A stretch of 64,000 nt of DNA, taken from assembly GCA_039583875.1 (NCBI GenBank), contig CM077147.1:159544821-159608820 (forward strand), in the 5' to 3' direction. Numbering within the stretch: position 1 is the stretch's first letter; the number at the start of each line of letters is the position of its first letter. This document shows positions 51,611-63,278 of this stretch, piece after piece. The notes under the pieces were generated by a model. The model was not told the origin of the DNA and did not search any database. It saw only the letters and a list, made by a program, of their open reading frames with translations. This stretch comes from Platanthera guangdongensis (lineage: Eukaryota; Streptophyta; Magnoliopsida; Asparagales; Orchidaceae). A program made the position numbers and the translations under genes.

Positions 51611-51781
51611 CCCCCCCCCTCCCCCCCGCCCACACACACACAAACTCATGGGAGACCATACACCAGAAGTTTGAACGGTAGAGAGATATGTTGGGTCCTC
51701 GTCTGCGATTTTGTCATCAAATCTGCAATCTGCTGCTCGGAAGGAACAAAGAAATGAGCAAGAAGGTCACGGACATAGTGC

Positions 51782-52900
51782 TCATGTAGGAAGAAAACAT
51801 CCACCCTGATATGCTTGGAGAGAGTGCTTCGACGGATTTAGAGTAATTTGAATGGCGTCGGTGTTATCATAGTAGAGGGGAGTGAGATCTGGAGAAGAGA
51901 CACCAAGGTCCTCAAGAAGCCAACGAAGCCAAATAATATCCTCAGACGTGGTAGTCATGGCTCGAAGCTCAGCCTCAGTGCTGCAACGAGAAACACCAGT
52001 CCATTTCTTGAACTTCCATGAAATAAGTGAAGAACCCAAGAACAGACAAAAACTAGTGACAGAACGACAATCAATAGAATCAATAGCCCAGCTAGCATTC
52101 GAGTAAGCACAAAGATGTAGAGAACAATTGATGGAGAAGAAGAGACCACGAGAGGTCGTCTCCTGGAGATAGCGCGGAGGTGGGCGCACTAACAAACTGG
52201 CTCAAACACATGAACAACATGACCAATGTCGGGCCGAGTAACGGTGAGATAGACGACACTCCCAACGAGGTGGCGGTAGCGAGTAGGATTAGAGAGTGGA
52301 ACCTCATCATCCGGACATTGTTGAAGGTGGACCTTCATAGGGGTGTCCACTGTGCGAGAGTCTGAGAGAGCAGCCTGAGCTAGGAGATCTGATGTGTAAC
52401 ACTGCTAAGAGAGCTAAAACTCGTGGTCTGTAGAGCTGACCTCAAGACCCAAAAAATAGCTCAGATGTCCAAGGTCAATCATCTGAAACTGTTGCTGAAG
52501 ATGATGTTTGACAAAGGCCACGTGAGAAAGATCATCACCAGTAATAATCATATAATCCACGTAAAGTAACAACGTGTCCGACCACGAGAGGAATGCACGG
52601 ACAAGGCAGGTTCATGTGGACATGGCTGGAAACCGGCAGTTGTAATGGTTGAGCTGAAACGTGCAAACCACGCGCGGGGCGCCTGCTTGAGCCCATAAAG
52701 ATCCCGCCTCAAGCGGCAGACAAGGTCTGGAGGAGAGTATAGACAGGGAGAAGGAAGCATGTATACCTCCTGCTGAAGATCACCGTGAGGAAAGGTATTC
52801 TTCACGTCGAGCTGTGACAGGGACCAGTGGCGAATAGCTGCAACTGCAATAAGAGTCTAAACCATAGTCATATGAGCGACGGGAGCAAATGTCTCGTCAT
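51782..52900 (-). pseudogene. copia D reverse transcriptase and RNase H
   Basis: Minus strand: LSQLDVKNTFPHGDLQQEVY, LRRDLYGLKQAPRAWFARFS, then the RT active-site box as YVDYMIITGDD, where the second Asp of YVDD is Tyr. RNase H: YSNASWAIDSIDCRSV (first acidic residue changed from Asp to Asn), ISWKFKKWTGVSRCSTEAEL, LYYDNTDAIQI. Frameshifts separate the pieces. Predicted inactive. Confidence 0.85.
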
Positions 52901-53799
52901 AATCTCTCTCATGCTCCTGTCGAAAATCACGAGTAGCTAGCCGAGTCTTGTACATCTCTACAGAACCATCAGAGCGAGTCTTGACCTTGAAAACTCACTT
53001 GCAAGTAATAAGAACAACACCAAGTGGAAGAGGAATAAGATCTCATGTATGGGTGTGCTCAAGCACCTCCAACTCAGCAGACATAGCAACCAACCACTCA
53101 GGTATCTAGGCAGCCTCACGGTAGGAAGTCGGCTCTGGAGTACTATAGGCAGTAGCAGGAAGGGTAGGTAGGTCCAGCGATATGGTAGCAAGGCTAAGAT
53201 AGTCAGGAGGACGACTCTCACGAGGTGGGTTGGGGGCACAGGAGGATCAACCACAGGACACTCGCTGGAGGAGGCAGGCACTGAGTCTGGGGGCACTGGA
53301 GGCGAGGAGATAGGAGGGCGACGAGTATAGTGATAGGGAAGAGGATAGAGACTGTCCCAAGTGGATAGCTTATCATAGGGAGAAGTATGTGACGGAGGAG
53401 AGAAGTGAGGAGGTGATGGAGTAGACTGCGGCAAGAGAAGAGAAGGTGACAGAGTAGACTGTGACAAGGGAAAAGGAGGGGACGGAGTAGACTGCGGCAA
53501 GGAAAAAGGTGGTGGACATACCGGAGGAGAGGATATATGTGGCGAGGAGATGGGAAGAGTGAGAAACTGCACGTCAGAGGGAGTAACAGATGAGTGTGAG
53601 GTCGAGGGGATATAAGACAGGAAGAAAGGGTGAGACTCGTCAAAAGTGACATCACATGAGATGCGAAGTCGGCGTGTAACAGAGCCATAATATTGATAGT
53701 ATTTGTGCTAAGTATTGTATCCAAGAAAGGAACAAAGAACAGACTGAGCAGAAAGCTTGGTACGCTCACGTAAAAGGAGAATAACAAAACACTGACAGC

Positions 53800-55200
53800 C
53801 AAAAACACAAAGATGAATGTAACGTGGGAGTCGCGAGTACAGACACTCACCAGGACTCTGACCCTAAAGTAAAGTGGAAGGTTGCAGGTTAATAAGATAG
53901 ACAGTGGTGGAAACAGCTTCAGCCCAAAAATGAGGAAGAACGTGGGAGGAGATAAGAAGGGTGTGGACTGTCTCAATAATGTGGCGATGCTTCCTTTAAA
54001 TAGTATCATTTTGAGTATGAGCACCGGGACAGGAAAGCTGAGGAAGAGTGTTGTGGGTAGCTAGCAGATCTCGAAAAGCATGATAGAGGTACTCTCCCCC
54101 TATATCAGAACGAAAAATATGTATGAAAGCAGAAAACTGTGTGCGCAGCATAGCAGAAAAAGTAACATAAATCTGAAAACACTCAGAGCAAGAATGAATA
54201 AAGTACACCCAACAATAACATGAATGATCATCAACAAAAATAACATAATACCAGTGTTCATCCTTGGATACAAAGAGTACAGGACCTCATATATCAAAAT
54301 GAACTAGATCAAACAAACGCTGAGACCTAAACTCGCTAAATTGATATGAGATTTGTAACTGCTTATCAAGCTTAAAACCCATACATAAGTGGGACCGATC
54401 AACAGAAACACGACCAAAAAAATCATGGTGGATGAAGGAAGCAAGAACGGGAGCCAATGGGATGACCGAGACAGTGATGCCACTGAGAGAAGCCCGCCGA
54501 AGGAAGACATAGCGTAGAAGCCACCGGTAGCGATAGAGTGGATGGAAGACGAAGGAGATCAAGGACGTACACCCCACTACGGCGAAGGCCAACTCCAAGG
54601 ATCTTGCACATGGCACGCAAACTCATCAAAAATAACAAAACAACCATGGGATGTGAGTTGGCTGAAGGATATAAGATTCATGGGCAACTTGGATATGCAG
54701 GCAACATCGGGAACATGGAAATGGCTGGTATGAAGAAGTTCGCGGCTGGTGGTGGGGAAAATAGTGTCATCAACTACCATGATGTTAAGGTCAGAAGAGA
54801 CGGGTTGACAGGACAAGAGGTGGGTGACATCATAGGTCATATGAAAAAAGGCTCCGGAGTCAAGAAACCGGTCGGAAGAAAAGATAACTATGGGGGCGGA
54901 GGCAACCGACTAATAGGCAGGGGCATCAGAAGCATCCAATGAGAGCACTAAGGTAGAGGAGCGATGCAGCAAACCGTGAGATAGTTGTTGGGCAATCTGC
55001 AGCGCAAGCTCAGAGACAGAGAGTGACTGCGCCATAGCAAAGAAGTGAGCTGAAGGAGCACCGAGAGCACGTTGTTGACCAGACTGCTGAGCCCTCTGAA
55101 GATTGCAGCACTCAGATTTGATGTGTCCAAGACACCGACAGTAGTGACAGCGGATCGGCTGGCGGCGAGGAGCAACTGGAGATCATGTCTTAGATGGATT
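53800..55200 (-). pseudogene. copia D zinc knuckle, protease, integrase
   Basis: Minus strand: knuckle CHYCRCLGHIKSEC at about 55165-55124, protease loop DRFLDSGAFFHMTYDV at about 54880-54830 with the Asp present, SFSQLTSHGCFVIFDEF, pre-integrase WHHCLGHP at about 54460, and integrase FRSDIGGEYL at about 54100. The catalytic Glu position near 54012 is a TAA stop. The gag core is missing: only about 340 bp lie between primer site and knuckle, containing short repeats encoding TKPRHPV-type text. Confidence 0.82.
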
Positions 55201-55503
55201 GAACCACTGAACAACTTGAGTCCGCGGCTTCTTGCGGAAGAGACGCGGAATCCGGAGAAAATGGAGGCGCGGCTTCGTCAGCAAAACTGGAGAAGCGTGG
55301 CTTCGTCGGCGGTACGGGATGTCGCAGCTTCGTCGGCAGAACTAGAGAGGGGTGGCTTCGTTGGCAGAACTGGTTGTCGCGGCTTTGTCTGCATCCAGCA
55401 ACCAAAGCGAAAACGAGCAGAATAAGCGGCGAAAATGTGAAGACGCGAGGAGGAATCGAGAGGGGAACAGATCGGCGGAAACCCTAGATGGCCTCTGATA
55501 TCA

Positions 55504-55634
55504 TGATAGAAATTTAGGATTAATGTGTATTATTCAACATAGTAATATATATACATGTACAAGGGAAGGTGCCTACATCACCCAAGATGAGCCTAAGCTA
55601 ACTCTACCACTCAAAATGTACATCATATCTAACA
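55504..55634 (-). repeat. 5' LTR of copia D, 131 bp
   Basis: TGTTAGATATGATG start and TTTCTATCA end on the minus strand; primer site adjoins at 55490-55503. Confidence 0.92.
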
Positions 55635-55639
55635 AAAAT

Positions 55640-56200
55640 TAGATTTTAAGAATGCATAAAAACAAAATAAAAAATAAGTTGGCCATATACCATGAGGGCG
55701 GGAAAACATGAGCTCATACAATCTATGAGTCATCCTCGTACTTCCATCTTTTTTATTTTTGTGCATGGCACTGTGCACGTTCGTACTTTATATTCACGCG
55801 CATCATTCGCTCTTGTACTTCTGTTTGTATCGTGCATATCACCAGTACATGCTATTATGACTTATTGAGGTGATCAGCCTATGAGACCATGAATGAAAAA
55901 ACTATCAAATTAGGTCATAATGGTGTTCAAGACAAGCGGAATTCAAAATTAATATTCAAGTATTTTATTAAAAAATTAATTTTGAAATAAAAATTAAACT
56001 TTTTAATTTCAGAATTATTTAAAGAGGAAGATACTAAAATGTTAACGTTAATCCTTCAAGGCAACCTGTCAAATTTTAATTTCACACTTTATGTAATATG
56101 ATATTTAATGACACATAAGTGTCATAGTTATTTCTATAAAATTACTCTCTTCTTTGACTCATCAAGGCAGACTAGAATTGTAATCAAACAGAGTTAATCT
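55640..56200. other. SDA1 intron sequence, no feature seen
   Basis: AT-rich. I looked on the minus strand for the preceding SDA1 exon (ending QACHDM in the family) and did not find it. Confidence 0.5.
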
Positions 56201-56229
56201 TCTCTATCCCGTATTATCCACCGAAGTCT

Positions 56230-56890
56230 CGTATATTTCCAAACAGATTGATGCTCTTCCAAGCCATCTGGCGGCCAAACATCGTCTCCTTCTAACAGCC
56301 CAACAACATCTCATCTCCGCGCTGACATACGGAAGCTTCATCAAGGACCAGCAACTCCTTGGTCAACCTCCTTCACTAAGCGGCACCGATGATGCATTCC
56401 TGCCCAAATCAAACGATCACCAAGTTCCCATCCTCATCAGACATCGTCCAAATCTCCCGGTCAGCTCAACCTTTACCTCACCTATTACCTCACCTTTTCT
56501 CTCTATCTCCGACAATTATCATTCTCCGCAATAGCCAAACGCCCAACCCCCAACAACCAGCATTCGTTTTAAGACTCCCACTTCACATGAACACAAACCA
56601 CACCTCTCCCACTCTGATAAATTAAAACCTCAGACACTCTTTATCTTCAGGAACTACCTGAACCTACCCCACCTCCATGGATTTCCTAGAAAAGTTTCCC
56701 CATCCTCCCGACCTGGATCCCAGCCTAATTCCCCAACCCCTAATCATTTGCTATACTTTGGTATCGAACTCCTGAGGATTTTAATTGTTCCTGCACCGCT
56801 CAACAACCACATTCCCTTGCAAAATCAGAACCACGATTTCTAGCGGCAGCTGAACTCTCGGGGATTTAATTCGGCGCTACACCTATGAGT
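56230..56890 (+). other. long unrecognised open frame with two stops
   Basis: One plus-strand frame is open from about 56238 to 56865 except for TAG near 56532 and another stop near 56840: QIDALPSHLAAKHRLLLTAQ, QHLISALTYGSFIKDQQLLG, then Pro/Ser/His-rich text. C-rich composition differs from the surroundings. No family recognised; possibly a decayed transposon gene. Confidence 0.3.
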
Positions 56891-57139
56891 TTACGATACA
56901 ACAATCACTTTTACCATTGCTAATTTACTATTATTACAGTGTTATGTTGCTTGATAATTAAAAAATAGAGCTTGCCCCAATGGCCGTACACTTGTTTGTC
57001 GTTAATTGTTTAACCCACTGTGTATTTTTTTAACCTATGGATGATTATCATGCTATTATGGTTCGAGTGTTCGGTCCTAGGTGTGTGGAACCCTAGGTTG
57101 GTTCTCTCAGTTTATAACTCGTTGAGTCGATACTCATAC

Positions 57140-57372
57140 GAAGCTTCTAGGTATTAGAGCCAATTTACCTCACTTCTATTGCGAGTTAAGTCGAGGTCCT
57201 CATGCTGAATAAGTTTCGATGTTAAGTTTTACCTTTCTTTTATTTCAATGGAAAATCACGCAAGAAGACTAGTGGGTGGCGTAATGGATTTAGACCAACA
57301 AATGAGCAATTTAATGAAAATGGTCGAGACTCGAGACATTGGCCATCTCATGAGCACTCTCGTGCACGATGC
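57140..57372 (+). other. retrotransposon leader fragment with primer-site-like motif
   Basis: AGGTATTAGAGCC at about 57151 resembles a tRNA-Met primer site. It is followed by a short frame from ATG 57249 (MENHARRLVGGVMDLDQQMS) like the start of a gypsy gag, ending at 57377. Truncated. Confidence 0.35.
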
Positions 57373-57972
57373 ATGTTAATTATATGTAAATTATTATTTT
57401 TTTCTTGGTTGTGTCTGTGTGCGCCTTTTAGATGCTACAAGATATCACTTGCTTCAATTCAGAAAAACAACAAGTGATATTTTTATCTTATAACAGTTTT
57501 ATCAATTCAAAAATGAAAAAGTTCACTTGTTATTTCATTAAGAGCCCGTGGTATCACTTGTATGTAGAAAAGTTTAGGATTTAGGTTTAACAGATTTGTG
57601 TGCCAAAATGAATTCACCTCCCTTCATTAAAATTGGAGGTTTGTGGAGCAATAATATGACATTGTGCAGTCTTGCAACATACATCCAAACAAATAGTGAA
57701 TTTAACGAATTTTACTGCTTAATAAAGAGGTTTAATAATTTCATGCAATCAAATGAATTCTAAGAGAGAATCTACCGCAACCATTTAAACCTCCAACTAA
57801 AAAGTGTAGTCTTCAATTCATTATCCATTACTGTACAACTCGTATTCAGCGAACATAGGGAAGGTTCCCCCAAAAAAACCATAGTAAAGTCAGGTCTAAC
57901 CCCGGTTCTGTTTGGAGAGCCCAGACTAATGACCGGACTCGCTACCGACAGAGAGCGGGCTCAACCAGCGTT

Positions 57973-58880
57973 CTAAGGGGCAAGCTCGGGTAGCATACCA
58001 TACTCGCCGCCAAGTGGGCGAGGCGAGTCCAGGCCAATCCAACCCGCAAGCTCACTCAAGTCAATAAGCGGCAATCCTTTGATGGCATGGTTATCGATAT
58101 TCTCGTTAAGGCAAACGCCGCTATCCGCAGACCATCTGGATCTGGGAATAACATTTTTGTTAAGGCGGAGGTAGCTACTTGTAGACCAATAAAGATCAAT
58201 TAAACATCGAGATGTTTTGCATATAAATAAGACCTCATAGCACCTCAAAGAACGCGGACTCAACCTCCTAGACCTTGCACTTTTGAGTTTCTTCTTCATG
58301 GCGTCCGAGGTGTCGAGCTCAATACTTGGTTTTGGGAGGGTAACTTGAGAATTTCCAGGTGTGTGGTGGGACCTCCTCGATGTAACTCGCAGGTTCGTAG
58401 GCATTCCAATCTACCATTGATAAGGGTCAGATTTAGGTTTATAATATCCAGTCTCAAGTGTCAGACAGTGGGTCAAGTAACGCAAGCTACCCCCTCTTGG
58501 TCCAAACTCCGTTGAACCGGTATCTGGATTTCAACATTTTTAGTGCAGTGAGCGTGGGCCGTAGGAAAACCTCACACGACGACACCATGGTTGGGCATGG
58601 AGAGCACAGAGATGATAAAGACAACTCGCACCTATCAGGTGAGATCGTCACGCGAAGCAATTTTGCGGAATTCAAAAAGTCAATGGAGGACGCGTTGCAA
58701 GTGTCAATAAAGGAGGCAGGAGGCAATAGAGTGGTCGAGAAGGCGGTGGAGTGGTCGAGAAGGTCGAGGAGGTGGATGTTAACATCGGGGAAGGAAGGGG
58801 AGGTGGCCATCAGAATCGGGGAAGACTGTGAAGAGGGGTGCAGAGGGGTGAATGACGAACAGTGGGGGTGTCAAGAATGA
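57973..58880 (+). other. possible LTR end and gag start of a gypsy-type element
   Basis: Contains a TATA-like CATATAAATAAGACC at about 58210, the same promoter style as the solo LTR near 48244. A frame opens at 58458 (MSDSGSSNASYPLLVQTPLN) with SNFAEFKKSMEDALQVSIKE, which is gag-like but unproven. No LTR borders could be fixed. Confidence 0.3.
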
Positions 58881-60599
58881 CTGAAAGAGATGATGGATCC
58901 AAGGGTCAATAGAAACTGTAGAGGTGATGTGAGATGGTGACGGCAACAGGCGGCACTGCAGGAAGAGATGACACTAAGGAAAGAGTAGGCACCCACGAAG
59001 ACCAATTGTTCCTTCAATAGAAGCCTAAGCCATGGATCCATGGCCTAAATTCTAAAAGGATATATATCGGGGGGTATTTAGGTTGAGTGTATCTAACGAC
59101 ACAGATTGTCTGATCGAGCAACTTAACATAATTCTCAAAAAAAGGCCTTAAATATATACATATATATATATATAGTTAAAAAAGACGATCGCATTAACGA
59201 ACTCTGGTCATCTATATGATGATCTTAAAATGTCACTCCCAAAAATTCATGAAATAATAAGCAATCGATCTCCATCATGATGCCCAAATGATATTTTTCA
59301 TCAGCTTGAGACTAGTTGAATGATGAAATTTGATGTTTCTTTTTATGAATTTAAATAATACTTTTAGTAAACCTAACTAATTTTCTTGAAAATGATAAAT
59401 ATTTGATCTTCAAGTAATTTTTACAAGTGTCGTGCAAATGAAGCAACGGATGTAAACTAAATAAATAAATACAAAGTTTGTTATAAGAAGTCTAAAACCT
59501 CATCATGGCACGCCTGGATTCCTGCGGCAAGTAAATTCGTAACTTCACGCTGATGAGGCTGTCAAATTTATCATATTCACTGAAAATCAGAGATGTTTTG
59601 AAGACCATAATAAAAAAAGAATTCTCTAAAGTCAGACAAAAAAATGCCAATAGATGCAACTCTACACCTGAACATATTTCTGAAGGAACGGATAAAAGTT
59701 CAACAAGATAAGGCGGTGCAATCCAATAGTTCTTGCAATTACTTTCAACATCATCATCCGAACCTGGAGAATCAAGTTCAAATGCAGTTGGAGTATAAAT
59801 TAAATGCAGACCTTAACCATAACAATTCAAAAATTTTGAAGAACCAAAATCAAATTCATTCTCATCTGCTTCGAGTGCTACACTCGGACGTATAATCTTT
59901 CTAGTAAGTACTCATATTGTTATCGATCTACCCCCATTTTTTAATCCATCAATATTTGAGTTTATATACTGGTCAAAATGATGCATCTTCTACGCCACAA
60001 CATACATGCCCAAACCATTTAATTCTAATGTACACCACAGTCAATGGATAATATTCTTGTTAACCCACATAAGCAATCTATAAACCTGTCGTTCATACTT
60101 TTTGCTTGAAATAATATCCAGCGTTTCAACATTTTTCATAAAAAGAAAAGGTCATAACCTTCGATAAAATATAAGCCGGCCTTTAATAAAGGCTGGCGTC
60201 ATCATGTTAGTAGTATATATTGATCCAGGACCTGGTGTGAAAATGGATGTAAGTGCCAACTCGCTAATGCAAAAAACTAAGTGGGTGCGCGGAATGAATG
60301 TGAATGAACCCAACATAATTTATGTATGCATGTTTTAGATTAACTCGGAATTAAACGTTAGCAATAAAATAATTTTATAAGTCAAGCAATCAACACAACG
60401 TTCACCAACACATTCAAATGCACTAGCATTAACATGTTCTCTACGCACGAAGATTTTTATCACGACTTGCACGAACAGATTTTACAGGAATTAGAAGAAA
60501 GTGCAAACAACTATACAACGAGTCCAGTTCATAAACAGATATGAAATGTTCTCACAATATTGAATACAAAAATATAACACAAACGATAATATTCACAAG
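58881..60599. other. AT-rich intergenic or intronic DNA, no gene seen
   Basis: Only simple repeats (TA run at 59155-59174) and short frames without recognisable motifs. Confidence 0.5.
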
Positions 60600-60699
60600 C
60601 AGGCAAAATCCGGAGTCGGGCGTGGCTACACGAGACGAATGCGCTGCCCTAATAATAAGCAATTTTATAACGAACAATTAGGACTGGTGGTGTTTCCAT

Positions 60700-61462
60700 G
60701 GCTGAATAGAGGACTGGATAAAACTGTAGCAACGAGGAAAATGATGACTGGGTGGATTCACTTGAAGGATAACCTGACAAGAAAGGGAGGGAAGGGAAAA
60801 TGTGGTTTGCTGATATGAATGGGGGAAATATGGTTTCACTATTACCGGAAGGAGGTTGTTGATTTAGATCTAAGAAAGCGATTTGCTAGAGGAATCCACG
60901 ACAAGGGATGAAAATGGGAGGATGAATAGGCCATCTGTGGTAGATGGAGAGGACAGGAGTCGTGCAAATGGCGAGGAAGATGAACAGAGGACTGGGTGGT
61001 GATGAGCGTCGGCCTCCAAGAAGATACGAGACCGGTTAGGGATTTTCCTTGCCTGGACGGGATCGGGAATAGCTTCCCATGTGGGAACAATGCCGGACTG
61101 GAAATTGTTCCGTCGAGAGAAAGGGGAAAAGGAACGGTCGAGGGAGGGGTGGTTCCGACGAGCGATTCTGGATGCGAGGACGACAAGAGGTGAACGGCTG
61201 GTAGTTATAGGCATTGGGAAAGCCCGTGACAAGAACAGATCGAGTGGCTTGGTAGCGGTTTACAAAAGCAATCGTGAAAAGAAAGGAAATGAACAGTGGT
61301 TGGACGGGGAAAATAGATAAAATAACTAAAAAAAAGATAAGTGAATTTCACCAAGGCTTCGCACCCAGGGCTCGCGGAGTCGCACCACGAATGACCGTGA
61401 ATTCTGGATTAACTCACAAAATACACAATGTTTGTAAACTGCAGCGCCCGCCCCTATTTATA
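60700..61462 (-). other. putative minus-strand transcription unit with TATA box
   Basis: On the minus strand a TATAAATA box (61455-61462) precedes GC-rich leader-like DNA. Two overlapping frames follow (61232-60870 and 61186-60842), Ser/Pro/Arg-rich (RNHPSLDRSFSPFSRRNN), without a known domain. It may be a gene leader or an LTR. Confidence 0.3.
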
Positions 61463-63200
61463 ACAAGAGGGGGTTAGGAACCCGGCCTGAATGGCTACGA
61501 TCGTCCATTAAGCTCGGTGTCCTAAAAAAATAAATACAACTCCAAAATACATATAAAATGAAAAAGGACGCTCCGAACGTGCTCACGTTCTCGGATCGCC
61601 GATACGATCAACGAATCTACAACAAATCAGCAAAAGTGGGTCCCGCCACGTGGTGGCCCGATCTCCTCTGATCACAAACATGCGGTCGATCCCCATCATA
61701 TATCTTTAAACCACCTCGATGTATTGTATTACATATGTTTAAATTAACTAGACTGACTTTTATTTGTTTTTTTATACGTGTTATTCTTACAATCAAAAAT
61801 CATTTCACACTATCTTTCTTAGTTCATATTAAAAAAAATATTGAAGCATTCAACATATTTATTAATTAATCAATTTTAGGCTTTTAACATAATTTTATTA
61901 CTTGAGAAGACTTAGTAATTGGGTCACATTTCACAAGCAAACCGACCCACATTCGAACCCGGCCGAGTCTACTTACACGTGAGGCAGAGTTAGGATCGTT
62001 GGGTGGACAATCGAGCGAATAGATACATTCAAAACGACATTTTTATGTATTTTTTGTTCATGTATATTTAATGGTTTTATGTTTCGGGAGATTGTGGTTG
62101 TTTGTAATTTGTTATAAGTCTACATATAAGGGTCTTGAGGGTGAATTTCAAGGCTACATATTTTCGACAGTTCGGGTTCCCAGGATACCGATTCGGAGAT
62201 CCTTGGTGTCAAAGTCAAAGTGGCTACCAAATGGGAGTTAGGCGTGTAACATCCCGACTTTTATTGGGTCACTAGAGCCCTAGTGGGTCCAATAAAAGTG
62301 ACTTGAACCTCTACTCAATACCCTTAACGAGGTAGGAGGTAACTCTAATCGGCAATTTTGAGCTAGAAAACTCTGATTCGAGTTCTATTAGTTCATGTGG
62401 CCTCGTATAGTTAATACGAGTGTGTTAAAACTCATTCCGTTGAATTCCGAGTTAATATGGTGGATATGGTTGTTTCTCGTTGAACGTCGCGAATACAAGA
62501 TATTTGTATATCGAGTTAGGGAACACTGATCTGAATTCTGTCAGTTCCTATGGCCTCGTGTAGTCGATACGAGCGCATTGGAACTTATTGCGTCGCAATC
62601 CGGAGTCAAACGGCGAATTTGATCGTTTTAGCGTATCGCGGCGCACAAATTTTGGATATTTATCAAACAAACTCTGATTTGACCACGGTCAGTGGCGTTG
62701 GATTCATATGGTCAATACGAAGTCAATAGAGTTCGCATCGGTCAATTTCGATAATGAGTGGTCAATCTGTGGTCAGACCGAGCATTATCGTGCACTGAAA
62801 AGCGTGCGCACACCAATTATGGCATGATACCTCAACTTTGACCCGACCCCTGATGACATGAGCCTACTTTGACTTTGACCGACATGGGAGATTTGACATT
62901 GAGCAGCATGGGAGAACCACCCCAGGGTTGGCTTTAGTCAAACTCTCCTTTTTTCCAATTTTTAGAATTTTTCCAAAAAGAGTAGTGCACCTCCTCCCCA
63001 TGGTTTGCATGGGGCTTCTTCTCTTCATTGTATGAGCCTCAACCACCAGCTAGCTTAGGTTGTAAGTGGGCCATGGGCCAAACCAAGCAAGCCCACCAAA
63101 TTCTCCCCTCCCCTTCTTTTCTTTCCCCCAAACTCAAACCCATTATGGCTTCCCCCTCCTTTTCCACATGCTGATTAAGCAACAACTAGAAAGCTGTCCA

Positions 63201-63230
63201 GATTAATCCCTCCCAAAGGAGGGATTAATC
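63201..63230. promoter_or_regulatory. perfect hairpin 41 bp upstream of a TATA box
   Basis: Arms GATTAATCCCTCC and GGAGGGATTAATC with a 4-base loop. Confidence 0.75.
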
Positions 63231-63270
63231 CCACATCGCCGGGAGAGGGGAGGAGATCCCCTCCCCCGAC

Positions 63271-63278
63271 TATATAAG
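63271..63278 (+). promoter_or_regulatory. TATA box of the gypsy-type LTR
   Basis: TATATAAG in an AC-rich context, followed by a CT-rich leader. Confidence 0.6.

Larger units (their letters stand above)
51479..55634 (-). mobile_element. Ty1/copia element D with very short LTRs, in SDA1 intron
   Basis: Perfect 5-bp target duplication AAAAT (51474-51478, 55635-55639). Read on the minus strand: 5' LTR 55634-55504, primer site TGATATCAGAGGCC at 55503-55490, zinc knuckle, protease, integrase, RT, RNase H, G-rich polypurine tract, 3' LTR 51610-51479. LTRs are only about 131 bp. It has the same transcriptional direction as SDA1. The coding region is disabled at several active sites. Confidence 0.93.

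Noticed and set aside
53218..54024. 268-residue hydrophobic minus-strand frame as a membrane protein
   Set aside because: It is the copia D integrase-to-RT linker read in a shifted frame; the integrase motifs lie in the neighbouring frame.
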